This document shows positions 7,573 through 15,320 of a stretch of 64,000 nucleotides of DNA, one piece after another; the stretch's first letter is position 1, and each line of letters begins with the position of its first letter. Origin of the DNA: G025836975 sp048751585 (GTDB lineage Bacteria > Pseudomonadota > Gammaproteobacteria > Burkholderiales > Burkholderiaceae_B); the NCBI RefSeq assembly GCF_048751585.1, contig NZ_JAZHOB010000006.1:248001-312000 (forward strand). The letters are read 5' to 3'. A program made the position numbers and the translations under genes. The notes under the pieces were generated by a model that did not search any database, was not told the DNA's origin, and saw only the letters and a list, made by a program, of their open reading frames with translations.

Positions 7573-9321
7573 ATGCGCAAGATTTCCCTGTTTTCCGATA
7601 TGAAGATACGCAGCAGCCTCATCCTGGTGCTGGTTTTCTTTCTGGCCATGCTGATGGCCGGCGCCGCCCTGGGGGTCTTGTCCCTGCGCGCCAACAACCA
7701 GGCCCTGAACAACATCGTCCTGAATCAGCGCCTGGGCGCCAACCTGAGCACGGCCATCGACGGCTACAAGAACGTCCAGACCATACTGGGTCGCGCCGTC
7801 GCCAGCTTCATCGTCAACAGCGATCAGCAAAGCTATGCCATCGCCAATGAATGGGGCGGTGAAAGCGGCGCCGACGCTTCCGCCCTCAGCGACGAGTCGC
7901 GCCAGCTCATTGCCGCCGCGCGCAAGGAATACGACCAGTCGATGTCGCGCTTCAAGGCCTTCCAGGATCTGGCGCAAAACGTTCCCGATCCGGAAAGCCG
8001 CTACCGCCGCGTGATCGAAGGCTATACCACGCTGATGGAAGGCGGCGTCATGCCTTTGTTCAGCCTGATTTCATCGGGCAATATCCGCGAATATCACAGC
8101 TTCCTGGGAAGCACCACCCTGTTTCTGGAAGAGGACCTCTACAGTTCGCTGGGCGGCCTGCAATCCTTCCAGCAGCGCCTTATCGACCGCAGCTATCAGA
8201 CCGAGGCTGATCAATACGAACTGGTGATCATGCTGGTGTCCGTCGCAATGCTGATGTGCGTACTTATTGCTTTTCTTTCCTACGTGTTCCTTGGCCGCGT
8301 GGTGCTGCGTCCCTTGCGTCTGGCCGGCACGCATTTCGACCGTATCGCGGGCGGGGACCTGACCCAGCGGGTGGAGGTTCGTTCGCACAACGAGATCGGC
8401 GTTCTGTACGAGGCCTTGCGGCGCATGCAGGAAAGCCTGACGCGCACGGTGAGCACGGTGCGCCAGGGTGTGGAAGAGATCACGCTGGGTTCGCGCGAGA
8501 TTTTCATGGGCAACACGGATTTGAGCAGCCGCACCGAGCAGCAGGCGGCGTCGTTGCAGGAGACGGCGGCCAGCATGGAGCAGTTGGCCAGCACGGTGCG
8601 CCAGAACACGGATAACGCGACGCAGGCCGACACGCTGGCCAAGAGCGCCTCGGATGTGGCCGCGCGCGGGGGCCAGGCGGTCTCGGCGGTGGTGGACACC
8701 ATGAGCGAGATCTCCACGAGCTCGGGCAAGATGGTCGAGATTGTGGGGGTGATTGACGGCATCGCTTTTCAGACGAACATCCTGGCGTTGAACGCGGCGG
8801 TGGAAGCGGCGCGGGCGGGCGAGCAGGGCAAGGGCTTTGCGGTGGTGGCGGGCGAAGTGCGCTCGCTGGCGCAGCGCAGCGCGCAGGCGGCCAAAGAGAT
8901 CAAGGTGCTGATCGAGGAGTCGCAGAAGAAGGTGCAGGCCGGGGCCAAGCAGGCCGGCCAGGCGGGGGAGATCATGCAGGAGGTGGTCGGTTCGGTGCAG
9001 GGCGTGACCACGATCATGGGCGAGATCTCCTCGGCCTCGCATGAGCAGTCCGACGGGATCGAGCAAGTGAACCAGGCGGTCACGCAGATGGACAGCGTGG
9101 TGCAGCAGAACGCGGCGCTGGTCGAGCAGGCGGCGGCGGCAGCCGGTTCGCTGCAGGATCAGGCCACGCGCCTGGCCGAAGCCGTGGCGGTATTCAAGAT
9201 CAATGCCAATGAAGTCATCGATGTGGCCGCTGCGCGGCTGCAACATTCCAAGTCGGGAGACGCGTCCGGTACAGGACGCTTGAACCTGGCACAACCTGCT
9301 GGAGCTCTAACCAGCTCCTAG
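7573..9321 (+). CDS. Methyl-accepting chemotaxis protein 1 (4HB-type sensor)
   Basis: A 582-residue transmembrane receptor. TM1 is at about residues 17-37, a periplasmic four-helix-bundle-like sensor at about 38-215, TM2 at about 217-240, then HAMP and the signalling helices with the tip QTNILALNAAVEAARAGEQG. The start is taken at ATG 7573; another ATG at 7600 is possible. The protein ends GALTSS, so it has no CheR-tethering pentapeptide. Its cytoplasmic module is almost identical to that of the receptor at 34740 (repeat 8326-9222). It sits between cheW and cheR in the che operon. The ligand is unknown. Confidence 0.93.
   Translation: MRKISLFSDMKIRSSLILVLVFFLAMLMAGAALGVLSLRANNQALNNIVLNQRLGANLSTAIDGYKNVQTILGRAVASFIVNSDQQSYAIANEWGGESGADASALSDESRQLIAAARKEYDQSMSRFKAFQDLAQNVPDPESRYRRVIEGYTTLMEGGVMPLFSLISSGNIREYHSFLGSTTLFLEEDLYSSLGGLQSFQQRLIDRSYQTEADQYELVIMLVSVAMLMCVLIAFLSYVFLGRVVLRPLRLAGTHFDRIAGGDLTQRVEVRSHNEIGVLYEALRRMQESLTRTVSTVRQGVEEITLGSREIFMGNTDLSSRTEQQAASLQETAASMEQLASTVRQNTDNATQADTLAKSASDVAARGGQAVSAVVDTMSEISTSSGKMVEIVGVIDGIAFQTNILALNAAVEAARAGEQGKGFAVVAGEVRSLAQRSAQAAKEIKVLIEESQKKVQAGAKQAGQAGEIMQEVVGSVQGVTTIMGEISSASHEQSDGIEQVNQAVTQMDSVVQQNAALVEQAAAAAGSLQDQATRLAEAVAVFKINANEVIDVAAARLQHSKSGDASGTGRLNLAQPAGALTSS
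8326..9222 (+). repeat. 897-bp signalling-module repeat, copy 1
   Basis: This stretch encodes HAMP plus signalling helices of receptor 1. It aligns without gaps to 35499-36395 in receptor 3. I can see only about four or five residue changes across about 299 codons (for example H/R in RSHNEIG, KK/LK and QA/AA near the second methylation helix, Q/E near the end), and the bases are also very similar. Similarity drops sharply at both ends, where sensors and tails are unrelated. Confidence 0.9.
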
Positions 9322-9324
9322 ACC

Positions 9325-10164
9325 ATGTCATCAATAGCGCAATCCATCTTCACCATGCCCGCCTTACCCGAGGTCGGGCATAACGATTTTGAGCGAGCGG
9401 CGCGCATCTTGCGCGCCCGCGCCGGTATTGTGCTGGGGGGACACAAGCAGGAAATGGCCGAGCGGACCCTGGCCATGCGGGCAAAAAGCCTGGGCATGGC
9501 CAATGTCAAGGAATATCTCGATCATCTCGAACTGAACGGCCAGTCGCCGCAGTGGGAGGCATTCGTCAATGCCTTCACCATCAATCACACCGCCTTCTTT
9601 CGCGAGCAGCACCACTTCGCCATCCTGGCCAAGTTCGCCAAGACGCGCAAGAAGCCGTTTTCCGTCTGGTGTTCCGCCAGCTCGACGGGCGAAGAGCCTT
9701 ATTCCATCGCCATGACGCTGCGCGAATCCTGCCCCGCGCCCGACAGCGGGGTGTCCATCCTGGCGACCGATATCGATACCCATGCGGTCCAGAAAGCCCA
9801 GGAAGGCATGTATTCCATGGAGCGGGCCGGTCCCGTGCCCGAGGACTACCTTAGAAAATATTTCCAGCGCGGCACCGGCCGGCGCACGGGCATGGTGCGC
9901 GTCAAGCCCATCCTGCGCGACATGATCCAGTTCGACACCCTGAACCTGTTGTCGCCCAATTGGCCCATCGCCGATAAGCTGGATGTCATTTTTTGCCGCA
10001 ACACCATGATTTATTTCGATAAGGCTACGCAAACGCGTATTTTGGAGCGTTTTTCCGCCATATTGAAGCCAGGCGGCCTGTTGTTTGCCGGCCATTCCGA
10101 AAATTTCACGTACCTGACCAAGTCGTTCCGCCTGCAAGGGCAGACCGTGTACGTGACAACGTAG
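9325..10164 (+). CDS. cheR: Chemoreceptor methyltransferase CheR
   Basis: CheR uses S-adenosylmethionine to methylate glutamates on receptors during adaptation. The 279-residue protein has the helical N-terminal domain (about 1-95) and the SAM-binding domain with VWCSASSTGEEPYSIAMTL, LATDID and FCRNTMIYFD. It begins four bases after the receptor 1 stop, so translation is probably coupled. Two receptors in the window carry tail motifs that could tether CheR (see 32636 and 54804). Confidence 0.95.
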   Translation: MSSIAQSIFTMPALPEVGHNDFERAARILRARAGIVLGGHKQEMAERTLAMRAKSLGMANVKEYLDHLELNGQSPQWEAFVNAFTINHTAFFREQHHFAILAKFAKTRKKPFSVWCSASSTGEEPYSIAMTLRESCPAPDSGVSILATDIDTHAVQKAQEGMYSMERAGPVPEDYLRKYFQRGTGRRTGMVRVKPILRDMIQFDTLNLLSPNWPIADKLDVIFCRNTMIYFDKATQTRILERFSAILKPGGLLFAGHSENFTYLTKSFRLQGQTVYVTT

Positions 10165-10195
10165 CGCCTGGCGCTCGTTTTTTGAATCGTAAAGA

Positions 10196-11248
10196 ATGAA
10201 GAAAATTCGTGTCCTGTGTGTTGATGATTCCGCCTTGGTCCGAGGACTGATGACGGAAATCATCAATAGCCATCCCGATATGGAGGTGGTCGCGGCCGCG
10301 CCCGATCCCCTGATCGCCCGCGAGCTTATCAAGCAGCACAATCCCGATGTCCTGACCCTGGACGTCGAAATGCCCCGCATGGACGGTCTGGATTTTCTGG
10401 AGCGCCTGATGCGGCTGCGGCCCATGCCCGTGGTCATGGTGTCGTCGCTGACCGAGCGCAATTCCGAGGTGACCCTGCGCGCGCTTGAACTGGGCGCCGT
10501 CGATTTCGTGACCAAACCCAAGCTGGGCTTGCGCGATGGCTTGATGGAGTACGGCGAACTCATCGCCGACAAGATACGCGCGGCGGCGAATTCGAAGCCG
10601 CGCCAGGCTGCGCAGGCCGGCGCCGCTCCGCGCGCGCGCCTGACCCAGCCTTTTTCCACCACCGAAAAGCTGGTGCTGATCGGCGCTTCCACGGGCGGGA
10701 CCGAAGCCATACGGCAGGTGCTTGAACCCTTGCCGGCCAATAGCCCCGCCATCATGATCACGCAGCATATGCCGGCCGGTTTTACCCGGTCGTTCGTGCA
10801 GCGCCTGGACAACCTGTGCGCGGTCCAGGTTCACGAAGCCGAGGACGGCCAGCGCGTCCTGCCGGGGCATGTCTATCTGGCTCCGGGCGGGCTGGCCCAC
10901 ATGAAGCTGGCCCGTTCGGGCGCGAATTACGTGGTCAAGCTGGAATACAGCGATCCGGTCAATCGGCACCGCCCTTCGGTTGATGTATTGTTTCACTCCG
11001 CGGCCCAGGTGGCGGGAAAGAACGCCGTGGGCGTGATCCTGACCGGCATGGGCAAGGACGGAGCGCAAGGACTGCTGGCCATGAAACAGGCCGGCGCCAC
11101 GACCTTTGCGCAAGACGAAGCCAGTTGTGTTGTATTTGGAATGCCGCGCGAAGCCCTGCACATCGGTGCAACGGAGAACGCGGTGCCGTTATCGGAAATG
11201 AGCGAGCGCATTTTGGCCAGCGCCGGCTCTTATGGCCATCGGGTCTGA
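10196..11248 (+). CDS. cheB: Chemoreceptor methylesterase/glutaminase CheB
   Basis: CheB removes methyl groups (and deamidates receptor glutamines) when phosphorylated by CheA. The 350-residue protein has an N-terminal receiver domain with phospho-acceptor Asp56 (TLDVEMPRMDG) and a C-terminal esterase domain with the triad Ser165 (IGASTGG), His191 (TQHMPAG) and Asp288 (GMGKDGA). All active residues are present. It follows cheR by 31 bases. No cheD gene is present in the window, so CheB is the only visible candidate for receptor deamidation. Confidence 0.95.
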   Translation: MKKIRVLCVDDSALVRGLMTEIINSHPDMEVVAAAPDPLIARELIKQHNPDVLTLDVEMPRMDGLDFLERLMRLRPMPVVMVSSLTERNSEVTLRALELGAVDFVTKPKLGLRDGLMEYGELIADKIRAAANSKPRQAAQAGAAPRARLTQPFSTTEKLVLIGASTGGTEAIRQVLEPLPANSPAIMITQHMPAGFTRSFVQRLDNLCAVQVHEAEDGQRVLPGHVYLAPGGLAHMKLARSGANYVVKLEYSDPVNRHRPSVDVLFHSAAQVAGKNAVGVILTGMGKDGAQGLLAMKQAGATTFAQDEASCVVFGMPREALHIGATENAVPLSEMSERILASAGSYGHRV

Positions 11249-11292
11249 TTTCTTTGCCGGACCGTTGGTTTTATTATTTTGGAGAGTGTTAA

Positions 11293-11682
11293 GTGGTACA
11301 GAAAACCATGAAAATCCTGGTCGTTGATGATTTTCCGACCATGCGTCGCATCATCAAGAACCTGCTCAAGGACCTGGGGTTCGAGAACGTCGATGAAGCG
11401 GAGGACGGCGCCATGGGATTGGAAAAACTGCGCAACGGCAATTTCGAATTCGTCGTGTCCGACTGGAACATGCCGAATATGGACGGACTGACCATGTTGC
11501 AGAATATCCGGGCCGATGCCGCGCTGGCCAAGCTGCCTGTTCTGATGGTGACGGCCGAGGCCAAGAAGGAAAACATCATCGCCGCCGCTCAGGCCGGCGC
11601 GAATGGCTATGTGGTCAAGCCGTTCACCGCAGCCACTCTTGAAGAGAAGCTGAATAAAATCTTCGAAAAACTCGAGTCGTAA
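11293..11682 (+). CDS. cheY: Chemotaxis response regulator CheY
   Basis: A single receiver domain that, when phosphorylated, binds FliM and changes motor direction. From the GTG at 11293 the product has 129 residues and the numbering falls on the classical positions: Asp12/13 pocket, phospho-acceptor Asp57 (VSDWNMPNMDG), Thr87 and Lys109 (VVKPF). A GGAGAG site six bases ahead supports the GTG start over the internal ATG at 11308. It lies 44 bases after cheB and 12 before cheZ. Confidence 0.95.
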   Translation: MVQKTMKILVVDDFPTMRRIIKNLLKDLGFENVDEAEDGAMGLEKLRNGNFEFVVSDWNMPNMDGLTMLQNIRADAALAKLPVLMVTAEAKKENIIAAAQAGANGYVVKPFTAATLEEKLNKIFEKLES

Positions 11683-11694
11683 GGGAAGGCAAGC

Positions 11695-12342
11695 ATGGAT
11701 ACCGCAGACAATCCCACAGCTCGGGCGATAGGCGGCGAGCCGCCCGTCGATTTGATACATCGTATTGCATCGCTGACGCGCATGCTGCGCGAAAGCATGC
11801 GCGAGCTGGGACTGGACCAGGCTATCAAAGATGCCGCGCATGCCATTCCCGATGCGCGCGACCGCTTGCATTACGTCGCCCACATGACCGAGCAGGCGGC
11901 CAATCGGGTCTTGAACGCCGCTGAGCAGACGCAGCCTTTGCAAGACAGCATGCAGCGCGATGCCAAAGCCTTGGACGCACGCTGGCAGGCCTGGTTCGAC
12001 CACCCGGTCGAATTGGTCGAAGCGCGCGAGCTGGTGGACGACACCCGGGCTTTGTTGAAGTCGGTTCCTGAAAAAACGGCGGCTTCGCAGAACTACCTGC
12101 TTGAAATCATCATGGCGCAGGATTTCCAGGATCTGACCGGTCAGGTCATCATGAAAATGCTGGGCGTGGTGTCGGCCATCGAGACCGAGCTGGTGCAGGT
12201 GCTGGTCGACAATGTGCCGCAAGAGCGGCGTGAAGAAACCAAATCGCTTATGAACGGCCCGGCCGTCAATCCCGAAGGCAAGGTCGATGTCGTCACCAGC
12301 CAGGATCAGGTCGACGATTTGTTGTCCAGCCTGGGTTTTTGA
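11695..12342 (+). CDS. cheZ: CheY-P phosphatase CheZ
   Basis: CheZ speeds dephosphorylation of CheY-P and ends the tumble signal. The 215-residue protein carries the catalytic helix motif AQDFQDLTGQVIMKM (acidic residue plus the glutamine that positions water) and the C-terminal CheY-binding peptide QVDDLLSSLGF. It starts 12 bases after cheY with a GGGAAGG site. Presence of CheZ fits a beta/gamma-type Che system with a single CheY. Confidence 0.95.
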   Translation: MDTADNPTARAIGGEPPVDLIHRIASLTRMLRESMRELGLDQAIKDAAHAIPDARDRLHYVAHMTEQAANRVLNAAEQTQPLQDSMQRDAKALDARWQAWFDHPVELVEARELVDDTRALLKSVPEKTAASQNYLLEIIMAQDFQDLTGQVIMKMLGVVSAIETELVQVLVDNVPQERREETKSLMNGPAVNPEGKVDVVTSQDQVDDLLSSLGF

Positions 12343-12529
12343 CACATTTTCGATACAAATACTTTCGATTTTGATACAGTGGAGGCCATCGAGCTGAAGT
12401 AGACATCACGATAAGAACGGGCGGGCACGCTAAGCGGCACCGCCTCGAAAAACTGGTTATTTGCGCGAGGGGGTGATCCGTATGGGCCACCCCCGATCCA
12501 CATAAATAAAGCAAAGTCAGGAGACAAAC
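12343..12529. promoter_or_regulatory. Intergenic region before the soluble receptor
   Basis: This 187-base gap follows cheZ. It contains a dyad with arms GGGGGTG (12469-12475) and CACCCCC (12488-12494), without a T-run, so it is not a good intrinsic terminator. An AGGAG site precedes ATG 12530. I see no sigma-28 consensus. It may hold a separate promoter for the soluble receptor. Confidence 0.35.
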
Positions 12530-14056
12530 ATGAAACAGACGACCAAACGCACGGTGGGTGTATCGCGTTTGCTTAACCGGCTTAGCAGCGGGCGGGCGAC
12601 ATTGTCCGACCGCGCCTGGACGTTCAGCCCGTTAGCCTGGCCTTTATCCCGTTTCCTGTCGGCTTTGCGCGATCGTTTCGTCACAATGCGCCAGGCCAGT
12701 ATCGATATTTCCCTGAACACGGCCCGCCTGCTTGCGCAAACGCTGGCCTGCCGCGACATGGCCCGTGAACAGGCCGCCGAGTCCCAGGGCCTGGCCACCC
12801 GAGGCGCCCAGATCGCCGCCATGTCCGAAGAAACCTCGGCATCCGTCGGTGAAATCGCATCCACCTTTCACGACCAGATGAATGTCGCCCGGCAAACCCT
12901 GAGTCAACTCAATGAACTGCACCAGCGCGTCAGTCGCGTCACGACGCAGATGGAGGTCTTCTCCGGCGTGGTGTCGCAGCTTAGCCAGCGCGCCCAGTCG
13001 GTGGACGACACCAGCCGGCTTATCAAGGATATTGCCCTTCAGACCCATTTGCTGGCGCTCAATGCAGGGGTCGAAGCGGCGCGCGCCGGCGAATCGGGCA
13101 AGGGCTTTGCCGTGGTCGCCAGCGAGGTGGGCAAGCTGGCCGAGCGCGTCAATGCGGCCACCGGGGAAATCGTGGCGCATGCCGGCGAAATCCTGGAGCT
13201 GGTCGCCAGCACGCGCGAGAAAACCGACCATATCCATCAGGACATGACCTCATCGGGCAAAGTGGTTACCCAGTTCACCGCCAATTTCGATCAGTTCGTC
13301 AAAGACTTCGAGCATATGGACATCCAGATGAACGAAGTGGTGCACACCGTGTCGCAAGTGGCTTCGACCAACCAGGAAATGAACCATGCCATCGAACGGA
13401 TAGCCGTGCTCAGTTCGCAGGTCCAGAACCGCATGGTCACCATGAACGACCAGGTGGTTGCCGTGCGCGACAAGTCCGAGCATCTGCAAGAGATGCTGGC
13501 GGCGCTGCGCACCGGCAACACCCCCTTCGATGCCTTGGCCGCCATGCTCGATTCGCTGCAGTCGGCTTGCAAAAAGCTGTTGCTGCAAGCCAGGGAGCAG
13601 GGCACCGATATTTTCGATCAGCAATATCAGCGTATTCCCGGCAGCAATCCTCCGCGTTACCACACCCGCTACGACAGCGCCATCGACCAGCAACTGACGC
13701 AAGTGCTGGACTATATGCTGGAGCAACTGCCGGGCGGTTTCTATACCCTGCTGATCGATCGCAACGGCTATTGCCCAACTCACAACACCCGCTATTCCCG
13801 CCAGCCCACCGGCGACCTGGATCACGATACCCGCCATGTGCGCAACAAGCGCATTTTCGATGATCCGGTCAGCCTGGGCGCGGCCGGGAACCGGGCGGGC
13901 GTGCTGTGCCAGACTTATATGCGCGATACAGGTGAAATTGTTACCGACTTGTCGGTTCCGCTGGATATCGACGACGGCCGCTGGGGGGCTGTGCGCATAG
14001 GGGTGGATTATTCGCGTTTCGAAGAGCTGGCCTCTGAAGGACAGCGGCCGAATTAA
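12530..14056 (+). CDS. Soluble methyl-accepting protein with C-terminal Cache-like sensor
   Basis: The 508-residue product is receptor-like but inverted. There is no convincing membrane helix; the receptor signalling helices occupy about residues 80-320, and a sensor-like domain lies at about 380-500. The tip reads QTHLLALNAGVEAARAGESG, so the usual Asn of QTN is His and an Ala is Gly. The C-terminal domain (GGFYTLLIDRNGYCPTHN, then HVRNKRIFDDPVS and RWGAVRIGVDY) resembles single-Cache modules seen in bacterial receptors; this is recognition by pattern only. It likely works in the cytoplasm with CheA/CheW. Position after cheZ fits, though it may be transcribed separately. The signal sensed is unknown. 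Confidence 0.8.
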   Translation: MKQTTKRTVGVSRLLNRLSSGRATLSDRAWTFSPLAWPLSRFLSALRDRFVTMRQASIDISLNTARLLAQTLACRDMAREQAAESQGLATRGAQIAAMSEETSASVGEIASTFHDQMNVARQTLSQLNELHQRVSRVTTQMEVFSGVVSQLSQRAQSVDDTSRLIKDIALQTHLLALNAGVEAARAGESGKGFAVVASEVGKLAERVNAATGEIVAHAGEILELVASTREKTDHIHQDMTSSGKVVTQFTANFDQFVKDFEHMDIQMNEVVHTVSQVASTNQEMNHAIERIAVLSSQVQNRMVTMNDQVVAVRDKSEHLQEMLAALRTGNTPFDALAAMLDSLQSACKKLLLQAREQGTDIFDQQYQRIPGSNPPRYHTRYDSAIDQQLTQVLDYMLEQLPGGFYTLLIDRNGYCPTHNTRYSRQPTGDLDHDTRHVRNKRIFDDPVSLGAAGNRAGVLCQTYMRDTGEIVTDLSVPLDIDDGRWGAVRIGVDYSRFEELASEGQRPN

Positions 14057-14159
14057 GCGCATTTATCCTGTTTGCTTGGCCATTCGTTGCATACAGGGGT
14101 CGACTAGAATTCACGTGGAATAATCCACCCCCGTCAACCCCCCCCGTTTTAAGCACCGC

Positions 14160-15320
14160 ATGGCAGAGGACAGCGACCTCGAGAAAACCGAACCCGCCTC
14201 GCCCCGGCGCCTTGAGAAGGCGCGCGAGGAGGGGCAGGTTGTGCGCTCGCGCGAGCTGAACACCTTTTTATTGCTGTCAGCCGGTGTGGCGACGCTATGG
14301 TTCGGCGGCGCCGGCATGTATCAGAGCCTGACCGGCATCCTGCGCTCGGGCTTATGGTTCGACCCGCGTGTCGCCGGCGACACGCAGGTCATGCTGGCCG
14401 TGGCGACCAATTCGGCCTTCCAGGCCTTGCTCGCCTTGCTGCCCTTGTTCGGCTTGCTGGTCGCGGTGGCGATCTTCGCGTCGGTGGTTCTGGGCGGCTT
14501 TCTTTTTTCCACCAAGGCGCTAGAGCCGAAGTTCGAGCGGATGAACCCGATCAAGGGTGTGGCCCGCATGTTTTCGGCCCAGACCATGGTGGAGCTGGTC
14601 AAGACGCTGGCCAAGGCCTCGGTGATCGGGATTGTCGCCGCGCTGGTGATTTCGAATTACCGGGATCAGATGATTTCGCTGATGCACACCACGCCCACCG
14701 AGGCCCTGACCTCGGGCATCGGCCTGGTGGCCCTGTGCTGCGCCCTGATCGTGGCGGCCTTGTTTCTGATTGTGCTGATCGATGCCCCCTGGCAGATATT
14801 CAGCCACTTCAAGAAAATGCGCATGTCGCGCGAAGACGTCAGGCAGGAGCACAAGGAAAGCGAAGGCGACCCGCACGTCAAGGGCCGCATCCGCCAGCAG
14901 CAGCGCGCCATGGCGCGGCGGCGGATGATGTCCGAGGTGCCCAATGCCGATGTCATCGTCACCAATCCGACCCATTACGCCGTGGCCCTCTCCTACAAGG
15001 AAGGGCAGGGCGGCGCGCCCAAGGTCATCGCCAAAGGGTCGGGGCTGGTTGCCGCGCGCATACGCGAAATCGGCGCCGAGCATAAAGTGCCCATGCTCAG
15101 CGCGCCGCCCCTGGCGCGGGCCTTGCACCATAATGTCGAACTGGGCCACGAGATTCCGGCCGAGCTGTATTCGGCCGTTGCCGAAGTGCTGGCCTGGGTG
15201 TTTCAACTACGCAGCTGGACCATGGGAATGGGGGCGGAACCGCGGCAGCCTTCCAGTCTGCCGGTTCCGCCGGGGTTCGATCCCCTGGAAAAGAATAGGG
15301 TCGCGACAAGCGCATCATGA
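14160..15320 (+). CDS. flhB: Flagellar export switch protein FlhB
   Basis: FlhB is part of the type III export gate and switches substrate from rod/hook to filament after autocleavage. The 386-residue product has a charged N-terminus (SDLEKTEPASPRRLEKAREEGQV), four membrane segments (about 30-210) and the cytoplasmic domain with the self-cleaving NPTH at Asn269-Pro270. The C-terminus ends in a proline-rich tail. It overlaps flhA by four bases (ATGA). A separate short paralogue of its C-terminal domain is encoded at 48522. Confidence 0.95.
   Translation: MAEDSDLEKTEPASPRRLEKAREEGQVVRSRELNTFLLLSAGVATLWFGGAGMYQSLTGILRSGLWFDPRVAGDTQVMLAVATNSAFQALLALLPLFGLLVAVAIFASVVLGGFLFSTKALEPKFERMNPIKGVARMFSAQTMVELVKTLAKASVIGIVAALVISNYRDQMISLMHTTPTEALTSGIGLVALCCALIVAALFLIVLIDAPWQIFSHFKKMRMSREDVRQEHKESEGDPHVKGRIRQQQRAMARRRMMSEVPNADVIVTNPTHYAVALSYKEGQGGAPKVIAKGSGLVAARIREIGAEHKVPMLSAPPLARALHHNVELGHEIPAELYSAVAEVLAWVFQLRSWTMGMGAEPRQPSSLPVPPGFDPLEKNRVATSAS

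Noticed and set aside
8071..9294. Long open frame antisense to receptor 1 (about 407 codons, His/Arg/Leu-rich)
   Set aside because: It mirrors the codon bias of the GC-rich receptor gene, has no recognisable domain, and the same kind of frame appears antisense to receptor 3.
12469..12494. GGGGGTG/CACCCCC dyad as a terminator for the che operon
   Set aside because: 13-base loop and no T-run; listed only within the intergenic region.
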